Shown here: positions 1 through 10,204 of the stretch, one piece after another
Numbering within the stretch: position 1 is the stretch's first letter
Layout: every line of letters starts with the position of its first letter
From: Akebia trifoliata
Taxonomy: Eukaryota > Streptophyta > Magnoliopsida > Ranunculales > Lardizabalaceae
Direction of reading: 5' to 3'
Length of the DNA stretch: 64,000 nucleotides
NCBI GenBank assembly: GCA_017979445.1
Contig: CM030714.1
Span: 16,611,892-16,675,891, forward strand
Made by a program: the position numbers and the translations under genes
The notes under the pieces: model-generated
What the model was told of the DNA's origin: nothing
The model's input: only the letters and a program-made list of their open reading frames with translations
The model's database searches: none

Positions 1-363
1 AAAAGTTTGACATATAGTCAAGAATCGATTAAGATGGGTGTAAGGTTGTTCATGCTCTAAACCGTGAAACTTAGGGAGCATATTAATGGTAGCAGCCCTA
101 ATTTCAAACTGAGGTGCATTGTTTAATGGTAAAACAATGCATTTAGGAGGAGATGCGAAAGTTGGTGCGAAGAGCTCATTGAGAGTTCGCTCTTGATCAC
201 CCATCATAACTACTGATGGTGTCTTGCGTATCCTACTGATGGTACGTTCGATCTCAAGATCAAATGGTTCTAACACGTTGTTTTGTGAACGTCTACAAAG
301 CTTGCAAATCACACAGTCGATCAAACATTCACGAAAAGAAAAGACTGGACCTAGATAGGTTGC
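1..363 (-). CDS. gag: Athila-type gag, N-terminal part (runs off left edge)
   Basis: The minus strand is open from position 363, just after an in-frame TAA at 364-366, to the window edge: 121 codons without a stop. The first ATG pair is at 207-202 and reads MMGDQERTLNELFAP. Further on comes INMLPKFHGLEHEQPYTHLN, which matches the Athila gag signature (LIHLLPKFHGLAGEDP..HL). Codons upstream of the ATG (LEPFDLEIERTISRIRK) also resemble the Athila N-terminus, so the true start may lie upstream or be lost. Gag forms the virus-like particle of the element. The PBS and LTR to the right (1452-2689) have the right order and strand. Hand translation only; the C-terminal part is outside the window. Confidence 0.75.
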
Positions 364-1450
364 TTAAAGCTAGACTGCTCCTAACTAGGTAGAAATAACA
401 CAACTAGCCTTCCAACTTGATTCTATGAAGTCAATTTTGATTCATTCGGATCTCCAGATCAGAGGTGGCGCACAATGCATAAGTAAGGGCACTCTTAAGT
501 CACCTTCCTTTCTTGAATAGACTGAGTCTATCCCCTTAAAGGACAAGATCTTACTAGATACAAAAATGATCAAGAAGCGTAATTGACACAACTTGAAGTT
601 GAATTTCTCCTATTGAACTCGTGGGCCCTATAGTCAAGTCTAATTGATTTTAATTAATTTGATTGGATGACTAGTGAGTTGATTATTCTAATTAGAGCAA
701 AGAATTGGTAATGACTTCCAATCTTTATCTTATCATGCCATCCCAAAGAGAGGGGTGCTCTTTACTACTTAATTAACTATTCCAAGCGTATGCAACTTGA
801 AAAAATAATATACAAAGGCAAGGAATAACCCATTAGCAAAGAGAGGCATGGGTGTTTCGAGATTACCTCCTGCGTTAGACGGGGTGAAAACGGTTTGAGT
901 CGACTTAGGCCACAAACTCCAATTTTGGTGTGTGAACCTAAGGAGCCATGACGGTATTGTCCACCCGTCGTCCTTCCTTAATCTATTACAAAGAATCTAA
1001 TACAAGTGTTTCTAAAATAAAAAAATAAACCTAGCTAAAGATTCAAGAAAATTGAAAGAAAAGAAGAAAAAAAAATGTTCACCTATAAGAAGCAAAATAG
1101 AAATGTTAGTAGAAATGATAGTAAACGGACTCAAAAATAGAATCTGACTTACCACAATCTTGCTGACTTTCTCACATTTTATAGAAAATTTCGTTCTACC
1201 CCAAATTGATATATTATAATAGATAATCGGAGATCGGAGTAGAAGTTACAATCAGTTTAAGTTCTGTTGTCTAGGGTGAAAAGGAAAACGGGAATGACTT
1301 TTTTTTTCAATGTTTTTTCTTCTTTCTTCACTAATAAAATCTCAAGAACACTTGAACTTATAGAAATAAATCAAAATAAAAAAAAATAAAAAAAAATAAA
1401 AATGAAAGAAATAAATTTTAAATCAAAACTTACCACTAATACATTTACCT
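364..1450 (-). other. Leader (5' UTR) of the Athila-type element
   Basis: Non-coding stretch between PBS and gag. It holds a block (about 450-620, weaker to 770) clearly related to the leaders of the Tat elements at 34190-34320, 52528-52700 and 56370-56500. Shared words include gatctccag, gaggtgg-gcacaatgc, agtctatcccc and aagatctt, in the same order. The part next to the PBS (1020-1440) is A-rich without clear structure. Confidence 0.6.
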
Positions 1451-1451
1451 T

Positions 1452-1469
1452 TCTCCAGCAGCGGCGCCA
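1452..1469 (-). promoter_or_regulatory. Primer-binding site, tRNA-Asp type
   Basis: Reads TGGCGCCGCTGCTGGAGA on the minus strand, six bases inside the LTR end. It is close to the TGGCGCCGTTGCCGGGGA site of Athila elements, where minus-strand DNA synthesis is primed. Confidence 0.75.
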
Positions 1470-1475
1470 AAATTC

Positions 1476-2689
1476 TGATGAGACTATCGATGTTCTTCTC
1501 ACCGGAGTTAATTATAATCTTACTTTTACCTTACTTGTGGGGCAAGTAGGGGATCGAACCCAAGAGAAATGAGGAATAGAGTTAAGCTAAGAAGATAAAA
1601 TTCAAATTAACTAAAAGGAATTAAAACTGTTTTTCTTTGTATTTTTGAACTTATAAGAAGATGTAAAATTGCTACAAAATAAATTAAAGTAAATGAAAGT
1701 AAAAGCAAGTAAACTTATGAAATTAAAACACCATTGGAGGTGGATTTACCTAGAACATTTTGATAAGCAATTCTTAGTTTCTAGCCTTTTTATAACTCAA
1801 TCGTAAGGACTTGGTGTTAGTTCTTTAGATAGGATAGTTTTGCAAATGAAATGAAATAAGGGAATATAAACAAAGTAGAATTCTTTGAAAACTTCCTACT
1901 ACCAATTATCTAGTTTAAGCATACTTTATCTTGATCTAATCTAAGCATAAAGTATCTATATTAAGAATAAAAGGTGCAAGAAACTTAAAGAGAACTCATA
2001 AGCATTTTAAATAAAAGAAAGGCATGAAATTAGAAATAACACAAGAACTTGCTCTAGGCTTTTCCACTCTCCAATGGAGGAGAACTTAGCCTAATGTCAT
2101 TGCAAGAAAGGGAAGATAAGAGATGAAATAACTTTTCTTCATTTTATGGAGAAACTTACAACTTCTTCTTCTTCTACTTCTTACAAGACTATTTAGCCAA
2201 AAGAAAATAACTAGAAAATGAAAATACATAAAATAAGAGAATAGGCTAAGAACCTTAGATTAAAGGAGTCTTAGATAACAAAACTAAGATGGGACCCTTT
2301 CTCTAGAAATGGAGGCTCTATTTATAGAGAAAAATGTGTGTAGAAAAATCTAAAAGTAGCTTCCATTTTTCTTTGCACAAAAAGACAAAAGAGGAGAATA
2401 TGAGTTAAGAATTAGGGCATTCCAAAGGATTAAGACATTCCGAAGTGGGTCCAAATGCTTTTTCCTTGAGATTTTGATTCCAAATTATTGATTTTCTGCA
2501 CAAGAAACACACGTAATTAGATTTATCAAGTAAATGAATTTATTTATATATAATTAAGTCTAATTAACATGCAATATGGTGTTTTGAGGCTTAACATGAT
2601 TATTACCTTAATATGGAGAATTAGGTACAAAAATCAAGATAAATAATCGAAAAATGTGCGTATAATTGAGTGTTTGGAGACACTCATCA
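1476..2689 (-). mobile_element. LTR of the Athila-type element
   Basis: On the minus strand it begins TGATGAGTGTC at 2689 and ends GTCTCATCA at 1476, so the ends form a perfect 7-bp inverted repeat (TGATGAG/CTCATCA). It is 1214 bp. The PBS lies just inside at 1452-1469, making this the 5' LTR; the element continues leftward out of the window. The other LTR is not visible, so no duplication can be checked. Confidence 0.8.
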
Positions 2690-3480
2690 AAAGACTCAAA
2701 GAAGAAAAAAATATGAAAGAAGGAAGAAAAGAAGACACCAAGGCTTCAAGGTAGGTTAAAGGAAAGCATACGTCCCCTCTCTCTCTCCTCTCCATATCCC
2801 TTTTTTACTTTCCCCTTCATCTCTTTAATTTTTTTTAGAAAAGCTTAGGATGTGATACTCCCCCTCCCTTATTTTCGGTTGATCGAATTTTGATTTTGTT
2901 GAAAGTATAAGGATTGTAACCACTTTCAATAGAAAATAATTTTAATCCTTCAAATCGTTTTTAGACAGCTGGTATTCAGGTCATTCTCAACATATGATAA
3001 TAGACCCACAACCATTAGCCAACACTTTAAAAAAAAGTATGTTGTTCCAAGGCTAAAATCCTATAAATATCATCTCCTTCAATGAGATGATCCCTATAAT
3101 TCAAGCCAATAACAAATTCCTTCTTAGGGTACAAGTCATCAAACACATGATATTTTTATTCTATTTGCATTTTCATCCAAAAATGGCCAAGTTATTTACC
3201 ATCATTTGATGGAGAGAGAAGGGTGCCTAACACCTTCCCCTCTCTTTAATCGAACCATTTACCTCAATCTTAGTTTAATCGGTTTCTTATCCATACAAGA
3301 TTCACTAAATGTCAAAAATGACATCGTTTTCTAAAAATGTATCCCGGGAGACCATTCACACCCTTTTGTAAATATGAATGGTGGTGACTCCAAAGCTCTG
3401 TAGAAATAATCTTTTGAGAGACATGATGATCATTAATAAGTATTTCGCGAAGGACCCAGCTCAATTTTTTTATGACATGT
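2690..3480 (+). other. Degenerate LTR-like sequence
   Basis: There is no coding potential. A TATA-like cctataaatatc lies near 3061. About 150 bp later comes ggtgcctaacaccttcc (near 3216), a word conserved near the 3' end of the Tat LTRs here (14730, 31249, 42052). A ggtggtgactcc motif follows near 3390. The order TATA, conserved word, end suggests a diverged plus-strand LTR tail; ends were not found. CT-rich microsatellite near 2776-2800. Confidence 0.3.
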
Positions 3481-3569
3481 TCTGATCTTTGGCTGCGGTG
3501 AGCCTTTCTGATTTTCTCAACTTCTTTCAGTATTTATCATTCGAGGTATAACCCTTATTTTCTTTTCAA

Positions 3570-3979
3570 GTTCAATATGGCATCCTGAAGCTTGAAAAAA
3601 GGAATGCAACCCTCATTGACCTCGATAACGTCGAGGCAACCATAAAAAAGTTACAAAGCAAGAGAGATGTCGTTGCGTCCAACACTCTGAGGGTCTAGGC
3701 AACCTGGATGCCATGAGATCTGAGCTGGACCAAACGAAGAAGGATCTTGCCTCAATGGAGGGGGAAATAGCCCTGATCAAGGGGTAGTTGGAGGTGAAAG
3801 AAGTAAAGAAAGAGAAGGCGCTTGTGGACCAACTCGTTTTCCTTTATGCCCAGCTTGACGACTCGGAATCAACATGGAAGAAGACTTACAACAAACTTAA
3901 AGCAAGGCTGAAAAAAGTTGAGTTGACTTTGAAAGTCATTGTTTTCACTAACCCTACTGAGACCTTTAAAGGTAGTTAA
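3570..3979 (+). pseudogene. Broken coiled-coil frame, probably a retroelement ORF fragment
   Basis: One plus-strand frame gives a charged, heptad-like peptide: LEKRNATLIDLDNVEATIKK, then after a frame change ELDQTKKDLASMEGEIALIK, a TAG stop at 3786-3788, and LEVKEVKKEKALVDQLVFL onward to 3979. The Lys/Glu/Leu spacing is typical of coiled coils. No enzyme or zinc-finger motif is present. Similar coiled coils occur in accessory ORFs of plant Ty3/gypsy elements, but I cannot name the family. 3980-4250 holds nothing recognisable. Confidence 0.4.
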
Positions 3980-4252
3980 GATGCTTCCAATGATGTCGAC
4001 CCTTCTCTTAAGGCTTTGTAGAAATTATCTTGTAATCAACCAGATGTAATAGATTATATTTTCTTAATGAAATTTTATTTATTTCTTGAGTTCCATAATA
4101 GGATTTCTCTTTCCCAAGTATTTTTACTATTTTTCGAGCCCACGATTAGGTTCGATTCTTAAATTGAACCAAAGAATAGATGAACCGATTGAGGTCCCAG
4201 ATCGGGCTTGGATTTTAAAACAACCCAAGACTTAGATAAATAATAGTAGTAC

Positions 4253-4694
4253 CAACCCCACATAGTCGGGGTCGGCTCCCCTGATGTACCAAGACTTAGA
4301 TAAATAATAAGTGAACCAACTGAAGTCCCAGATGGGGTTTGGATGTCAAAACTATCTAAGACTTAAATAAATAATAGTAGTACCAACCCCATACGGTTGG
4401 GCTCGACTATCCTAACGTGCCAAGACTTTCTCTATACCTACCCCTATGATTAGGCTCAGCTCCCATGATGGACCAAGGTTTTCGCTATACCATCCCTACA
4501 TGACTGGGCTCGATTCCTATGATGGACCAAGGCTTTTGTTATACCAACCCCACATGGTCGGGCTCGATTTCCATGACGAGCGAAGGCTTTCGTTATACCA
4601 ACCCCTTATGATTGGGCTCGACTCCCATATTGGGCCAACGCTTTCACTTTACCAACCCTATACGATCAGGTTTGACTCCCATGATAGGCCAATG
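4253..4694 (+). repeat. Tandem array of about 54-bp units (left part of a split array)
   Basis: Units carry taccaaccccatacgatcgg followed by gctcgactcccatgatgg. Copies of tacc(a)acc start near 4381, 4435, 4488, 4542, 4596 and 4650, spaced 53-54 bp; earlier copies near 4253 are about 128 bp apart and carry an extra block (accgattgaggtcccagatc type). The array stops exactly where a Tat LTR begins (4695) and the same units reappear at 9956 in the same orientation. It lies downstream of the minus-strand pol at 10205-15126, so it may be that element's 3' untranslated repeat region. Confidence 0.75.
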
Positions 4695-6154
4695 TGAAAG
4701 CTGCCTCGATTTGCGGGTGTGGATCGGCTTTTATTTTTTGGGAGTCACCACCTAGTTTTATGGTTTAGGATCCAAAACATAACTCTAAAGGGTATGAAAT
4801 ACTAAACTACAAAATGATTGTGGGTATAGGAATCAAGTTACGGGATTGGAAGGTGTTAGGCACCAATCTTGCCTGGTGAATGTCAGTATTTACTTTTCCC
4901 AAAAGTTTACATTGCAAAAAACGACCTAAAAAAATAAAATAAAAGTTACCTTCCTTTACCTGAATGATTCGACGATTGATTCCCTTAAAAACTAATAGTG
5001 AGCGTTCCTCGTATGAAGGTAGATCTTTGAGATAAGACTTTCTTCTCTAGAATATGGATGTTTAATTGGCTTTTCGAAGTATTTTCAAGAGTTTCTAGGT
5101 ATTTTTTAGGTGAAAAATTAATGTTGGGGGTTAGGTATGGACTTGGAGCTTTAGATTTAAGGTTTTGGACAGTCTTAGAAGAGTTTTTGGCCTTTATTTT
5201 CTAGGGATTTTCTTGACCTTTGAAATTAGGTGGTGGAAACTCCTTTCTAAAGAGCTTTATGATAAGATTAGGTTTCTTAGAGATAAGGTCTATCTCTAAC
5301 TAATTTATTAAGTTAAATAAATTTATTTGAATTTTGAATTTTTTGACTTACGTAAAATGAGAATCTTTTAATTTTTGAAAAAACCCCCAATAGAAGATTC
5401 TTTATTAAATTATATTTTTAATTATTTGGAACCCCTAGAGGAGGGTTTTTTATTAAATATCATATGAGTCCCACTTAAGTAAATAGGTCACCACTTAAAA
5501 TTTGACTCGTGGACTTAATTAATTGATTTTATTTGTTTAAAAACTTTAATTTGATTTATTAAGATTTCATTTTAAGTTACTTAATGTTTTAATTATTAGT
5601 TTCAAAATTTTGAATTTTAAGGTTGAAAAATTATCGTTTTGTCCTCAAAAAAAGTTTTTGCATTGGGATATCCTTTTTTGATATTTTAGAATGTTTTGAA
5701 ATCAGTTTTTCGTAAGAAATTTAATGAGAATATGAGTTTGTGTAACTTAAGGGGGCATTTTTATAATTTTGTCAAATTTTTTTGAAATTAATGAAACAAT
5801 TTATTTGGTTTTTGTTTATTGTTTAACGTGTTCTGAAAGGTTTTCTTAAACGTAATGTAGCCTCTAAGGATATTCTGACGTCAGGGGTATTTTGATAATT
5901 TGATCATTTTTTTATTTATGTTCTCGTAAAACTTATTTTTTTTTTATCAAAATGATGATTTTTATGTTTTGGATAATATTTTCCTAGCGTAGTGTGGTTT
6001 CTAAAGTATGTTTACTTAATATATCTCATCCGAGTTTTGAAAACACATCTATTAACAAATAAAAAAATTTAGAATATTTATCTATCATTAGGAACGATTG
6101 CAATTGAGTTGACAAATTGATTAATTAGGCAAGTGCAAAAATGAGATGTCTACA
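4695..6154 (-). mobile_element. 3' LTR of a truncated gag-only Tat element (copy 1)
   Basis: On the minus strand it starts TGTAGACATCTCATTTTTGC at 6154 and ends with the degenerate CAGCTTTCA at 4695. It carries the LTR word ggtgttaggcacc near 4853. No PBS lies to its left. The sequence to its right (atcctctttgg; CCAAAGAGG on the minus strand) is a polypurine tract, so this is the 3' LTR. It contains a block near 5390-5530 (catatgagtcccacttaagt) shared with the solo LTR at 61805-63326, defining a common LTR subfamily. Confidence 0.8.
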
Positions 6155-9100
6155 GATATCCTCTTTGGTAAAGGATTAAAGCAAACTAGATAGCAAATCT
6201 ACTTTAGTAGATAGTGCGATATATGACTGCCAAAGTCAATGATAGTTCATTTTGTAACCTGATTTAGCAATTCATCAAGACGTTAGGATGTTTGAGGGTA
6301 AAACTCTCCCCAGACTAAAAGGTTGTCAGGTACATGAATTTTAGAAAATTCTCCATGACTAATGTAAAAGTGCACGAGTGTGCAATGGTGTGATGCTTCT
6401 AGAGTATTTTATTGAATCATTGAGAATAAGCTCTCATCGATTAAAAAAGTGTCAGGTCCTAGAGATCTTCTCTCACTAATAATAATGATTCAAATTGAAG
6501 TTCACTTATGCAATGAAAATAATTATACGATATGAAATTATGGTAAGGTTGAGCAATGAGGTAATTGGAGTCGTAACATTATCGGCATTAAGTAATATAA
6601 AAGTTTTATTAAATCCTATTTGAAATTCTTATTTAAAGTTCAAAAAATTTGAGTCTCGTTTATCGGACATTAGATTATGGGAGCCACATTTCTTGGGAAG
6701 AGATTTGTAAGAACTTATTAAAATCTTACTCACATTTCATGGTTCACAAAATTAGAATTTCATTTCTCAGACTCGAACTTACTAGAGCCATGCTTCTCGA
6801 GCTTGGGTTTGTAGGAACTTATTAGAATACTATTTGAATCATATTCTATGATTAAAAAAGTCATTCTTGTTTATTGGACTCGAACTTATCGAAGCCACGC
6901 TTTTCGGGATGAGGTTGGTAAGAACTTATTAAAATCCTTATTCAATTAGTTGGGGTCTCGTTTCTCAGACTCAAACTTACTGGAGCCACGTTTCTCAGAC
7001 TAAGATTTGTAGGAACTTATTAAAATCCTACTTGAAATCATATTCTATGATTAAAAAATTAAGAGCCTCATTTCTCAGACTCGAACTTACCTAAGCTACG
7101 TTTTTCAGGCTGAGGTAGACAAGAACTTATTAAAATTTTTATTCAAAAAATTGGATTCTCGTTTCTAGGACTCAAACTAAATGGAACCATGTTTCTCGAG
7201 CTTGGGTTTGTAGGAACTTATTAGTTTCCTACTTTAACTTATATCCTATGATTCAAAAAGTTGGAGTCTTGTTTCTTGGACTCAAACTTATTGGAGTCAC
7301 ATTTCTCGAGTTTGGGTTAGTTAGAGCCTCGGTATTGTCGGACTTAAAAATTAAGAAATCGGGCCTATATTGGCTAATCATGCATCTAGATTCATAATAG
7401 CATTGGACTTTTAAACTTTAGAGTAAGATTTTCCATTTTATCATGTGATTAAGAACGAAGACTTTGGAATCACAATGACTTTAAAAAATATCCATAGTTT
7501 TAAGGTAGACTTCTAATTGGAACTTGATTACAAAATTGATGGACTGGATTGCTCTTCAAAAGTATGGACGAGAAACTATGGACTATGGTAAATGGAAGAT
7601 AGAAGAATCGACATTCCTTTAAATTTTAAAGACTTTTAAGATTATCATATATGTAATAAGGAATTGATCATTTTTCTAAATTTCTTTTGAGAAATATTTG
7701 AGCTGGACTTAAAATAGTGATAATTATTAGAATAGAAGATCTTTTTCTTAAAAATGGTCGATGGTTCTACATTTTCTTTTAGCGAATACTTGGACAAGCA
7801 AACATATTCTTAAAGATCTAACATACTAAAGATGACTTCCGAGTTTCATCAACTTCAACATTGTTTTCGTCGGAAGTGAGCTCTTAGTTGAAAAAAAAAT
7901 GTTGTGACTTGAATAATTTTATGTATTTCCTAATAAATTATTTTCTAAATTTTTCTTCTTAGTGGATTTTTTCCTTTACTTTTTTTTTTCTGTGTCTTAA
8001 TTTTTGCCTAGGTTGCCATTTCAGGTTTTCAACCTAACGGGTTTTACTTTTTTTTTTCTAAGGATGACTTGATTTTTGCTTAGGTCGCCTTTTCAGGTTT
8101 TCAACTTAGCAAGTCTTTTTTTTATGGTTATGCCCTAACTTTTGTCTAAATTGTCCTTTCAAGTTTTCAACTTAGAGGACTTCTCTTTTTTTCTTGATGA
8201 TCTCGAATATTCAACTCGATAACTTCTTGGTTCCATGTACTTTTACTAAGTTAATTAGCATTCGGAAAGACTTAATAGGTGGTCTTAAGATATGGTATAA
8301 AAAGAAAAGGTATAAAGCTCGACTTCCCAAAATGTTCCTAGTTTGATATTATCTTTTTTTTGTCCATTCTTTTAATTCTCTTTTTTTTCTAATACCCCTA
8401 GTTTGGCATTATTTTCTTTTCTATAATTTTTTTGATTATTTTTTCTAATGCCCCTAGTTTGGCAATCTTTTCTTTCCTATCAATTCTTTTGATTCTCATT
8501 TTCTAATGTCCCTAATTTGCATTCTTTTCTTTTGAACCTTTCAATAGGGGATTTTCCTTTTAGATAACATTTTTCTTAAGAGAATACATTTTTTTACGTG
8601 ACTGAACTTGAAGTCACCTCTCAGATTGCCTACGTACCCCAAATCTTTATTTTCTCTTTTAGGAGCAAGTCAAAACGTAGTTCATAAAAAGACTTCCCTC
8701 CTAAGGTTGGTTGATGTGATTCAGAAAAAAAAGGTTATTGATTTTTCATAGGGTACGAGGGGTTAAAGAAGGTTATCTTTTTCTTAGAAAAATAGAAAAT
8801 TTATTTGACCAAAGAAGGCCTCTTTGATGAAATGCTACTTGATTTGGTCAAAATTCTAGGAACTCGATATCTTAATTACTCTGTCAAGTAGGATTTTCTT
8901 TTGAGAATGGGTGGCGTTCAATTGTTTTTTGTGAAATTACATATGATTGAGTTCTTTGTATCTGACTATTCAACTTTTCCAAAACTTTGAGAAAATCTTT
9001 TATTCTTTTGCGAATAAGAACTCTCTTCTCTTGAGTGAAAAACACGGTGGATCCTTCTTGTGGGTCTTAACACCTTTGTTGATAGTTTAAACTGCATTAT

Positions 9101-9611
9101 TCTTGATAATCTTTGACTTTGAAGTTCACCATTGACTTCATGTCTTGATCTATTTTGGTGCAATCTGTTCTGATGAAAGATAATGTAGTACTCATGCTCA
9201 ACACATCCTTATAAGATCATGTGAGAACATTGTTGAATTTCTTAAGTAAGTTTATTATTCTCTTATGCTTCCTTGAGGATAATATAGTACCAATTTGCAT
9301 TTCTTGAGTGTACTATTTATTTACAATATTTATCAAGTTTGATTAGTGAGTTTTAAGTTATTTCCCATGTTAGATTTTATGTTCATATCATTATTGCACA
9401 CATGATAATCAAAAGCTTCTTTATTTCATTGGGGATTAAAAAACATAGACTAACAAACTCGACTAAAACTTGAAAATTAATTAATCATAATGTAACTAAA
9501 ATAACTAATTGAATTTAAATACTGATGCAACCGAAGCTAAAAAGAATACTAAAAACGAGGACATCATTATGAATGGAGGGATACAATGCTAGGGTCTATG
9601 CCACTTTGAAT
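6155..9611 (-). other. Repeat-rich non-coding 3' region of gag-only copy 1
   Basis: This is colinear with 46220-50352 of the complete gag-only element and has no RT, RNase H or integrase motif on either strand. From the LTR outward it holds a polypurine tract; a stretch with repeated gtcaggtc/tctcactaataat; degenerate repeats of the gagtctcgtttctcggactcgaac type (6640-7330); copies of gcctaggtcgccttttcaggtt (7990-8180); and copies of aatgcccctagtttggcat (8330-8530). Confidence 0.7.
6640..7330 (-). repeat. Degenerate tandem repeats, ancestral to the 77-bp array
   Basis: Several copies carry gagtctcgtttctcggactc, aacttac-ggagccacgttt and ttgtaggaacttatta, with ttctatgatt between them. Units are longer (roughly 100 bp or more) than the 77-bp units at 46765-48015 because they keep a second half (gagccacgtttctcgagctt). 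Confidence 0.6.
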
Positions 9612-9955
9612 ATCTTTGATGGGTTACATGAACTTGTCTACTTTTGTTATCTTTTCATATTCTGATTCGAGCCTATCAGATGTTGAATAACTCATTACTT
9701 CAATAATCCCTCTATTCTTCAATTCCATTACTGTCTTAGGGTAGATATACTCATCTTGGCATAGTGAGGGTACAATGTTAGGATCGATTGAGTAAATGAA
9801 GGAAATTAGGTTAACTGACTCGGGTTTGGATAAGGATATTAGGTTCAAAGTGGGTGGAGGTTGATTTTGAAAGGTAGGTAAGGATTAGTTTTAACATTGG
9901 GCACGATAGGAGCAGGTATGGTGACCTTTCCTTTTTCAATCAGATCTTGAATAGT
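9612..9955 (-). pseudogene. gag: gag C-terminal remnant, gag-only Tat element copy 1
   Basis: The minus-strand peptides YTIQDLIEKGKVTIPAPIVP and MNLISLSKPESVNLISFIYS, in two frames, align with the C-terminal 100 residues of the gag at 50353-51873 (AIQDLIEQGKVTIPTP, LNLISISKPESVDPVSFIHP). A frameshift near 9845 separates the halves. Homology stops at about 9955 inside the zinc-finger region, so most of gag and the whole 5' end of this copy are missing. Gag is followed directly by the non-coding 3' region, not by protease or RT, exactly as in the complete copy. Confidence 0.8.
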
Positions 9956-10170
9956 ATACCAACCCCATATGATCGGGTTCGTTATACCAACCCCATACGA
10001 TCGGGCTAGATTCCCATGTTGGGCCAAAGCTTTTGCTAACAAAAAAATCAACCGAAGTCCCAAATCGGACTTAGATCCCAGAATAATCCAAGACTTTAAT
10101 AAAAAATAGAATAACTGGCCAAAATACCAAATCGGGCTGGAATCAAGAATAACCCAAGACTTAGATAAAT
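9956..10170 (+). repeat. 54-bp-type repeat units (right part of the split array)
   Basis: ataccaaccccatatgatcg and ataccaaccccatacgatcg start near 9956 and 9984, followed by the accessory block accgaagtcccaaatcggac and acccaagacttagataaat. Sequence and orientation match 4253-4694. The gag-only element therefore sits inside what was one array. Confidence 0.7.
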
Positions 10171-10204
10171 TCAGGGTGCAACAAATTTTAATGAAGAACA
10201 TAAG

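Noticed and set aside
1551..1570. tRNA-like gggatcgaacccaagag
   Set aside because: It resembles a T-loop but lies inside the Athila LTR with no cloverleaf around it.
4446..4697. 83-codon frame with an 18-residue repeat
   Set aside because: It is a by-product of the 54-bp tandem repeat, whose length is divisible by 3; no start or family support.
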